Below the pieces are notes generated by a model. It was not told the DNA's origin. It saw nothing but the letters and a program-made list of their open reading frames with translations, and searched no databases. DNA of 64,000 bases from G965220205 sp965220205 (GTDB lineage: Bacteria > Chloroflexota > Dehalococcoidia > Lucifugimonadales > Australimonadaceae), in contig OZ244812.1 in assembly GCA_965220205.1 (NCBI GenBank), positions 2,604,001-2,668,000 of the forward strand, in the 5' to 3' direction. A program made the position numbers and the translations under genes. Of this stretch, positions 58,580 to 64,000 are shown one piece after another (positions within the stretch are counted from its first letter, which is position 1; each line of letters begins with the position of its first letter).

Positions 58580-59821
58580 GGGCGCGGAAACGCGCGTGTC
58601 GCCTGCGGGACTCGCGAGCTGCCGCTCGAGCGCCGTGAAGGCGTCGATCAGCTCCGGCGCCTCGAAGGCGCGATTGCGCCGGCCCACGTTGACCTGCGTC
58701 AGCGCGCCCGCGCCCACGAGCCGGTCTATCGCCTGGCTCGCCGCCTGGAACGACCGGCCGGTGAGCTCAGCCGCAGTGGATGTCGTGAGCACCGGCGCGG
58801 CGGGCAACGCCCCGATGAGCAGGCGCGCCGCCGAATCGCGGCGGGGGTTTCCGGCGCGCTCGACCCAGGACGCTTGCAGCGCGCGCACCTGCTCCTCGAA
58901 GCGGCTGGCGTCCTCCACCGCCCGGCGGCACGCCGAGGCCATCAGGGCGATCCAGCGGTTGATTCCCCCGTGCGCCTCCGCGCAGTCTGGCGCGCCCACG
59001 TAGCGCGTCGCCGTCAGGCCGCCGACGTAGTCCCGCGACCATGTCGCGAGGACGAGGGAGACCGGCGGCAGGACCCGCAGCGCGACCCCGCGCCGGCGTA
59101 AGACCAGATGGAGCAACACCCGCCCCGCACGCCCGTTCCCGTCCACGAAGGGGTGGATCGTCTCGAACTGCGCGTGAGCGACCGCTGCCTGCGCCAGCGC
59201 CGGGAGCGAATCGTCGTTGCAGAACGCGACCAAGTCGTCCAAGAGGCCGGACACAGCCTCGGGCGGCGGGGGCACGAATGCCGCTGAGCAGGGGTTGTAG
59301 TCGCTGCCGCCGATCCAGTTCTGCACGGTGCGGATGCGGCCGCCATGCTCGTCGAGGCGCGACCCCGCCAGCAGGCGGCGGTGCGCCTCCAACAGGACCT
59401 CGATGGTGATCGGGCCGCCGGGCCCGACGGAGTCCACTCCCCACGCCATCGCGTCGATGTTGCCGAGCACCTCCGCGGCCGTCACGTCGCGGGGGTCTTC
59501 GCCGAGCTGACGCGCCGCGTCGGCTCGGAGCAATCGCCGTCCGCCCACGTCGAGGCCTTCGATGCGAGAGGAAGCGACGGACTCGGCGCGGAGGAGCAGC
59601 CGGGCGAGGGCCTCGGTGTCGGCCAGCGCTTCCGCGGACGCGTTGAGCCGGACGAGCGCGCCCTCGGCGTCAGCGACATCCGCGGCGACGTCGCCGTCGA
59701 GGGCAAACCGGCGTCCGTCCAACGGGTCGGGGATGTAGACGGCGTAGTTGCAAGGACGACGGTCGCGCCGGGTCAGCCCGGCGGCGTCGCTCTCCCAGCG
59801 CCGCTCCTGCAAACTTGCCAT
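58550..59821 (-). CDS. Fic family protein with N-terminal inhibitory motif and C-terminal winged helix
   Basis: A 423-residue protein with GGAGG before the ATG. The Fic motif HPFVDGNGRAGR (about residues 222-233) is complete, so AMP transfer from ATP to a hydroxyl of a target protein is expected. The N-terminal SSRIEG (S84-x3-E88-G89) is the class II inhibitory helix that blocks ATP until relieved. The C-terminus (VLTTSTAAELTGRSFQAASQ) resembles a winged helix, so it may bind its own promoter, where a perfect inverted repeat lies. The gene end is duplicated across higBA. Confidence 0.93.
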   Translation of the reverse strand: MASLQERRWESDAAGLTRRDRRPCNYAVYIPDPLDGRRFALDGDVAADVADAEGALVRLNASAEALADTEALARLLLRAESVASSRIEGLDVGGRRLLRADAARQLGEDPRDVTAAEVLGNIDAMAWGVDSVGPGGPITIEVLLEAHRRLLAGSRLDEHGGRIRTVQNWIGGSDYNPCSAAFVPPPPEAVSGLLDDLVAFCNDDSLPALAQAAVAHAQFETIHPFVDGNGRAGRVLLHLVLRRRGVALRVLPPVSLVLATWSRDYVGGLTATRYVGAPDCAEAHGGINRWIALMASACRRAVEDASRFEEQVRALQASWVERAGNPRRDSAARLLIGALPAAPVLTTSTAAELTGRSFQAASQAIDRLVGAGALTQVNVGRRNRAFEAPELIDAFTALERQLASPAGDTRVSAPARRVPRQRG

Positions 59822-59831
59822 GACAACCCTC

Positions 59832-59864
59832 CATATTCAAGAATAACACATATCATTGAATATG
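59832..59864. promoter_or_regulatory. Inverted repeat operator upstream of fic
   Basis: CATATTCAA-15 nt-TTGAATATG is a perfect 9-bp inverted repeat 11 nt before the fic ATG, covering the likely promoter/ribosome-site zone. A further TTCAAG half-site lies at 59876. It is a good candidate site for self-regulation by the winged-helix part of Fic. Confidence 0.6.
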
Positions 59865-59954
59865 GACAGACCTTGTTCAAGCTTGGTTCAGCAAGGGGAG
59901 AGAGGCCGAGAGGCCCTACGGCAGGTTGCTGTGGCTTGGTTGCGCGTTGTCGAG

Positions 59955-60055
59955 CAAACTTGTCCGTAACAGCCATACATATTCAAGTATAGCGCGTATT
60001 CTTGAATACAGCCTGACCCTATTCAAGGTTGGTTTAACAACGGGGGAGGGGGGAC
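59955..60055. repeat. Second copy of the fic upstream region
   Basis: About 100 nt repeats the fic promoter region in direct orientation (compare 59810-59905): TATTCAAG (59980-59987)-13 nt-CTTGAATA (60001-60008) is a perfect 8-bp inverted repeat, followed by ATTCAAGGTTGGTT as ATTCAAG-type half-site and spacer. No fic gene follows this copy. The rest of 59822-60103 shows nothing else. Confidence 0.6.
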
Positions 60056-60103
60056 GAGGGAGCCCCAGAACCGACGAGAGAGTAGGCGGGGTCTCCTGGG
60101 AGA

Positions 60104-61195
60104 TTAGGAAGTGGGCCCCGCCACGAACACCTCGCGGACTTCCTGGCGGCCGCCGTTCTCGCCGTACTCCTCCTCCCAATAGAGGTCGAACGGTCGCAGG
60201 ACGGGCGCGTCCGTGTACGAGAACAGCACCGACTCCAGCTCCGCGGCGTGCTCGTGGTGCGCGCGGCTTGGGACGACGAACGTGTCCTTGTCGGTCCAGT
60301 CGAAGCGCGTGCCGTCGATGATCGAGTGCCCCTTGCCTTGGACCACGTGGTAGACGACGTTGCCCGTGTGGCGGTGAGCCAAGGTGTGCTGTCCGGGCTG
60401 GAGGAGCTGCGCGAAGCAGGCCATCGACGCCATCGCCGGCCCGCCGGTGCGCGGGTTCGTGTACTCGACGCACACGCCGTCGAAGGGACTGCCCTCGCTC
60501 TCGGTGGCCAGCTTCGCCAGCGTCGCGTACGTCTGCTCGAACTTGTAGTTGAGCAGCGGGGAGTGCGGCCCATTGTGCTGCACCCACGTGGGCGTCAGGT
60601 TGGTGCCGCCGTAGAGCCGCATCGAGACGTCGTCGGACTTCGTGTACGCCTGCTGACGGCTCACATCCTGCTCTTGCTTCATGGCGCCGAGATAGTTCAC
60701 GAGCGGCACGTCGAGCCCATCGAGCCACACCATTGGCCGATCGCCCTCGTTGCAATGGTCGTGCCACGTCCAGTTGGGAGTCGTGACGAAATCGCCGGGG
60801 TCCATGTACGTCTTCTCGCCGTTGACCGCTGTGTATGCGCCCGTGCCCTCGAGGACGAGGCGCAGCGCCGAGGCGGTGTGCCGGTGGGAACGCGCGACGT
60901 CGCCCGGGTTGATGATCTGAAGATTCGCGACCAGCGTGTTCGTGGCGGCCGGCCGGCCCGCGAGGCCCGGGTTCGCGAGCACCAGCACACGGCGTTCGGC
61001 GTGGTCCATGTCCACCAGTTCCGCCGCTCGGTACATCAGCGGCCGGAAGTCGCTCCAACGCCAGAGGAACGGGACCGCCGAAGGAGGCGGTTCGTTGCCC
61101 TCGGACAGCCAGAGCGGCCTGCTGTGGTTGCGGCGCGCCTCCTCATAGAAGAGGTTCAGCTCTTCGATCCTGCTTCCGGTGTCCGACGATGCCAT
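60104..61195 (-). CDS. Gentisate 1,2-dioxygenase-like bicupin
   Basis: A 363-residue protein with GGGGAG before the ATG. RSHRHTASALRLVLEGTGAYT and TPNWTWHDHCNEG are the Fe(II) His motifs and diagnostic flanks of gentisate 1,2-dioxygenase and 1-hydroxy-2-naphthoate or salicylate dioxygenases; the second cupin keeps LAHRHTGNVVYHVVQG. It would cleave the ring between carboxyl and adjacent hydroxyl carbons. The length fits the family. It is followed on the same strand by repeat-rich sequence and the fic gene. Gentisate itself is an assumption; salicylate-type substrates are also possible. Confidence 0.88.
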   Translation of the reverse strand: MASSDTGSRIEELNLFYEEARRNHSRPLWLSEGNEPPPSAVPFLWRWSDFRPLMYRAAELVDMDHAERRVLVLANPGLAGRPAATNTLVANLQIINPGDVARSHRHTASALRLVLEGTGAYTAVNGEKTYMDPGDFVTTPNWTWHDHCNEGDRPMVWLDGLDVPLVNYLGAMKQEQDVSRQQAYTKSDDVSMRLYGGTNLTPTWVQHNGPHSPLLNYKFEQTYATLAKLATESEGSPFDGVCVEYTNPRTGGPAMASMACFAQLLQPGQHTLAHRHTGNVVYHVVQGKGHSIIDGTRFDWTDKDTFVVPSRAHHEHAAELESVLFSYTDAPVLRPFDLYWEEEYGENGGRQEVREVFVAGPTS

Positions 61196-61267
61196 CGCGT
61201 TCTCCCCTCGTGCGGACGTCTTCTCCCGCCCGTTAGCCGCTCCCCCGCCGGCCGCCGACCCGTCCCG

Positions 61268-61915
61268 CTACCAGGGCGCGTCCGTCAGCACCCAGCGGTC
61301 CAGGCTGTCCAAGTACTCCCGAAACAGCACGAGGCGCATCGCCACCGCTCGCCGCGCCTCGTCCTGCTCCTCCGGCGTCGTAATGAGCCGCCGCAACAGC
61401 GCCTGCGGGACGCTGCCGTGGCGCTCCTCGTCCTCCGTGATGCGGCGGTACGGCTGCTTGATCCACTCCGGTACTGACGGCGCCTCCAGCGACTTGTTGA
61501 TCAAGTACGTAGCGACCGTCTCGCCCGCCAACGGGAACCCGGCGATGCGCTGGCCCGTGGACCTAAGACCCTCGAGGGCGTTGAACATCGCCGTCTGCGC
61601 CGGGAGCGGACGGTAGTCGAACGGCTCGCGTCCCGTCTCGCGGATGCGCGCGGCCAGCAGGCCGGCGTGCTCCGTCTCTTCGTGCGCCGATTGGGCCATG
61701 ATGGTCTTGACCTCGATATCGGGCGTCGATCGGAGCCACCCGCCGTACAAGTCCGCGGCCCGGAGCTCGTTGAACAGACGGCTCCGCATCACCATCATGC
61801 GTTGCTCGTCCGTCGTCAGCGGGACGTAGCTGTAGGCGGGCGGCTTCTCGTCCAGCGTCGCGCAGAACGCGTCGACCGCGTAGACCAACTCATCGACGAA
61901 CCCAGCGCTATCCAT
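61268..61915 (-). CDS. Ferritin-like diiron domain protein
   Basis: A 215-residue, mainly helical protein with GGGAGCG before the ATG. Metal-type motifs are FNELRAADLYG, SAHEETEHAGLL and ITEDEERHGS, giving the two ExxH pairs plus a leading Glu of ferritin-like diiron proteins, related to MiaE or PaaA-type oxygenases. It may be an oxygenase or oxidase; storage is unlikely in this context. It lies 72 nt upstream of the gentisate-dioxygenase-like gene on the same strand and is likely cotranscribed. Confidence 0.75.
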   Translation of the reverse strand: MDSAGFVDELVYAVDAFCATLDEKPPAYSYVPLTTDEQRMMVMRSRLFNELRAADLYGGWLRSTPDIEVKTIMAQSAHEETEHAGLLAARIRETGREPFDYRPLPAQTAMFNALEGLRSTGQRIAGFPLAGETVATYLINKSLEAPSVPEWIKQPYRRITEDEERHGSVPQALLRRLITTPEEQDEARRAVAMRLVLFREYLDSLDRWVLTDAPW

Positions 61916-62057
61916 CGCTCCCCTGCTCTCGGTCGCCCCGCAGTCTACCGCGTTCTCCTCTCCTCCGTACTATCGCTATTCGACCGGCCGGGCGTCCTGG
62001 GGCGTCCGCTTGGGCTAGAATGCTCCCCGACGACACACCTTGGGAGCGAGGAGAGCC

Positions 62058-62660
62058 ATGACGCAAACGGCTGACACGTACACGGAGGAGCAGTTCATCG
62101 CCGGCATCCGCGACGCGTTCGCGTCCACGGGAGACGCCCGGGGCCAGGCGCAGCGCATCGCGGACCTCATGCGCCGGATGTTCGCCACGGGGTGGCCTGA
62201 GAACAGCGACAAGATGGGCGACGGCGACGGCACGTTCCTCATCCACGCCGACACCGACCTCGGGCACCCGGACCCCGGCTTCATGGTGCTGGCCTACCGG
62301 CAGGGCCCTCGGCCCGAGTTGCCTCCGTCGCCGCACGACCACGGAGCGTGCTTCGTCGTCTACGGCGTCGCCAAGGGCTCGAACGTCCAGACCCGGTTCG
62401 CATGGCAATACGACGAGGACAGCGCCCTGCCGCCTACGCTGCGGGAGACCCAGCGCATCGTGCAGCGGCCCGGCGACGCCGCCTACTTCCTGCCCGGGGA
62501 GATTCACTCCACCCAGGGCTCGACCGACGAGGCGACGGTCTACGTGCGGGTCACGAGCACGGACCTCGACAAGGCCTGGCGCCATCGCTACCACCTGGAG
62601 CACAACACCAGCCAGGCCTTTCAGTCATCGTCCCAGCCATCATCGGCGCCGAGCGCCTAA
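62058..62660 (+). CDS. Cysteine-dioxygenase-like cupin protein
   Basis: A 200-residue protein from the ATG at 62058 after GAGGAGAG. PSPHDHGACFVVYGVAKGS supplies two His ligands and YFLPGEIHSTQG the third, the three-His Fe(II) site of thiol dioxygenases (cysteine dioxygenase, 3-mercaptopropionate dioxygenase). The natural substrate could be another small thiol or an acid. It begins a plus-strand operon with an amidohydrolase (18 nt gap) and a SagB-like gene. TAGAAT near 62016 is a plausible -10. Confidence 0.78.
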   Translation: MTQTADTYTEEQFIAGIRDAFASTGDARGQAQRIADLMRRMFATGWPENSDKMGDGDGTFLIHADTDLGHPDPGFMVLAYRQGPRPELPPSPHDHGACFVVYGVAKGSNVQTRFAWQYDEDSALPPTLRETQRIVQRPGDAAYFLPGEIHSTQGSTDEATVYVRVTSTDLDKAWRHRYHLEHNTSQAFQSSSQPSSAPSA

Positions 62661-62678
62661 CCCTTTCGAGGAGACGCC

Positions 62679-63581
62679 ATGACCGTCATCGACGTTCACG
62701 CCCACCATATCCCCGAGACTCTGCTCGACCTCGCGACCGACCTCGTGCCCTCGAGGCAGGTCGGATCGATGACGGACCTCGACGAACGCATCGCTGACAT
62801 GACCGGCATGGGCGTGGACGTCCAGATAATCTCTCCGTGGATGGGTTTCTTCGCTCGAGACCTGGCCGTGGCCCGCCGTCACAACGACGCTTTGGCCGAG
62901 TCGGTGAGCAAGCATCCCGCGCGGTTCCGTGGCCTCGCCGCCGTCCCGATGGCCGAGCCGGAGCACGCTCCGGCCGAGCTGGAACGCGCAGTGCGGGAGC
63001 TCGGCATGCGAGGCGTCGAGATTGGGAGCTCCGTTCTCGGCAGGAACCTCGACGAGCCGGAGTTCGGCCCGCTCTTCCGCAAGGCGGAGGAGCTCGGCGT
63101 GCCCATGTTCATCCATCCCGTCAACCCGACCCTCGGCGTCGAACGGCTCGGGCGCTACCGCCTTGAGAACCTCATCGGCAACGTCACCGAGACCGCCGTC
63201 GCGGCGGCCAGCCTCATCTTCGGCGGCGTCCTCGCCGAGTTCCCGCGCCTCGTGATCTACCTCGCCCACGGCGGCGGGAGCTGTCCCTACATCCGCGGCA
63301 GGTGGGACCACGGCCTCGTCAGCAAGACCGTCGAATCCACGATAACCAAGCTCCCCTCCGCCTACCTCGAATCGCTCTACTACGACGCGCTCGTGCACTC
63401 CTCAGAGGCGCTCGAATGGCTCGTCGGATGGGTCGGCGCCGATCACGTCATGCTCGGCACAGACTACCCGTTCGGCATGGGCGAGATGCGCCCGGTCGAC
63501 GCTATCAACGCAACGTCGCTCACTGAGCAACAGAAGCAGACCATCATGGGCGGCGCCGCGGCTGAGCTGTTCGGCGTCTGA
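62679..63581 (+). CDS. Amidohydrolase family 2 (ACMSD-like) protein
   Basis: A 300-residue protein. The HxH motif VIDVHAHHIP, the His in PMFIHPVNP, the LAHGGGSCPYIRGRWDH segment and the catalytic Asp in LGTDYPFGMG match ACMSD-like decarboxylases, closer to the classical metal site than the proteins at 1343 and 55503. It may decarboxylate or hydrolyse a ring-opened acid. It is flanked by a thiol-dioxygenase-like gene (18 nt before) and a SagB-like gene (10 nt after) in one operon. Confidence 0.88.
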   Translation: MTVIDVHAHHIPETLLDLATDLVPSRQVGSMTDLDERIADMTGMGVDVQIISPWMGFFARDLAVARRHNDALAESVSKHPARFRGLAAVPMAEPEHAPAELERAVRELGMRGVEIGSSVLGRNLDEPEFGPLFRKAEELGVPMFIHPVNPTLGVERLGRYRLENLIGNVTETAVAAASLIFGGVLAEFPRLVIYLAHGGGSCPYIRGRWDHGLVSKTVESTITKLPSAYLESLYYDALVHSSEALEWLVGWVGADHVMLGTDYPFGMGEMRPVDAINATSLTEQQKQTIMGGAAAELFGV

Positions 63582-63591
63582 GGCGGCGGCG

Positions 63592-64000
63592 ATGGCCTCG
63601 AACGACGAAACCGCCGCCGCATGGGCCTACCATGACGCCACCAAGCACACGTGGGCCTCGGTGCGTTCGGGCGGTCATTTCCTAGACTTCGCCAATCAGC
63701 CCCGCCCCTATAAGCTCTATCGCGACGCCCTGCCCGAAGTCCCGCTGACTCGCGCCGCCGCCTCGGGCAGCGCCGCGCTCCCGGTCCTGCACGGCCTCGC
63801 GCCGGCGCCCGCCGACGGCGCGGTCCCGTCGGTCGCGCAGCTCGCCGCACTGCTGCTGCTCTCCGCCGGCGTCACCAAGCGGCTCCCCGTCTTCGGCGGG
63901 AGCATGCGCTTCAGGGCCGCCGCCTGTACCGGCGCGCTCTACCACATCGAGCTGTACGTCGTTATGGGCGAGACCGTCGGCGACGCCGCAAGCGAGACCC
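63592..64000 (+). CDS. SagB/ThcOx-type nitroreductase-like dehydrogenase (3' end outside window)
   Basis: 136 codons from the ATG at 63592 to the window edge, 10 nt after the amidohydrolase stop. AWAYHDATKHTWASVRSGGHF, then PRPYKLYRD and AALLLLSAGVTKRL, follow the pattern of SagB/ThcOx-family flavin dehydrogenases, including those found singly outside peptide clusters. FMN-binding residues would lie partly beyond the window. No leader peptide or YcaO gene is visible here, so azoline oxidation is not implied. Confidence 0.7.
   Translation, partial: MASNDETAAAWAYHDATKHTWASVRSGGHFLDFANQPRPYKLYRDALPEVPLTRAAASGSAALPVLHGLAPAPADGAVPSVAQLAALLLLSAGVTKRLPVFGGSMRFRAAACTGALYHIELYVVMGETVGDAASET

Noticed and set aside
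63592..64000. Thiazole/oxazole-modified peptide cluster
   Set aside because: The SagB-like start is present, but no YcaO, cyclodehydratase or precursor peptide is visible before the window ends.

Overview
This 64 kb window is high-GC bacterial chromosome packed with genes for oxidising and hydrolysing small aromatic or heterocyclic organic acids. The gene content (eight Rieske oxygenase alpha subunits, several bicupins, M24-fold proteins, amidohydrolases, Thr-Pro-rich lipoproteins) fits a Dehalococcoidia or SAR202-type member of the Chloroflexota. This placement is inference from gene style: there is no rRNA or other phylogenetic marker, and I found no tRNA gene or CRISPR array.

Layout. 1-9.0 kb: amidohydrolase and molybdopterin oxidase subunit (minus), then Rieske, two M24-fold proteins, an ornithine-cyclodeaminase-family protein and a bicupin (plus). 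9.0-21.8 kb: an accessory zone with VapBC, a TPR gene, an orphan DXS domain, an MpaB-like oxygenase, an MMPL transporter, a Rieske gene, an IS5-like transposase, a lipoprotein, a class II aldolase, a TolB-like propeller and several repeat families. 21.8-31.5 kb: Rieske, a lower-GC serine protease, a bicupin, then a minus-strand trio resembling phthalate 4,5-dioxygenase, dihydrodiol dehydrogenase and 4,5-dihydroxyphthalate decarboxylase, and a third M24-fold gene. 31.6-41.5 kb: two tandem solute-binding lipoproteins, a fused ABC permease, UbiD, two tandem Rieske genes and a VOC protein. 41.5-48 kb: an AT-richer ParA cassette beside HyuA/HyuB and a LigB-type dioxygenase. 48-54 kb: aldolase, bicupin, two near-identical Rieske genes and the ABC ATPase that probably serves the permease 16 kb away. 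54-64 kb: MsrA, hydrolases, HigBA, Fic, a gentisate-dioxygenase-like cupin, a ferritin-like protein, a thiol-dioxygenase-like cupin, an amidohydrolase and a partial SagB-like dehydrogenase.

How it works together (inference). Rieske oxygenases hydroxylate or demethylate acidic substrates; Gfo/Idh dehydrogenase, Pht5-like and UbiD proteins rearomatise and decarboxylate; LigB, gentisate-type cupin and VOC proteins cleave rings; amidohydrolases, HyuAB, M24-fold and OCD-like proteins break C-N and amide bonds. No Rieske reductase or ferredoxin and no conventional transcription factor is present, so electron supply and most regulation must be encoded elsewhere.

The most unusual pattern is that short cargo (ParA cassette, HigBA, TPR gene, serine protease, IS plus lipoprotein) lies between direct copies of the end of a neighbouring gene: the 3' ends of hyuB, fic and a Rieske gene, the 5' end of a bicupin gene, and the leader of a Rieske gene. 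A separate 42-bp perfectly repeated element with three 10-bp iterons also occurs twice, in inverted orientation. All three M24-fold proteins appear to lack the usual metal ligands.
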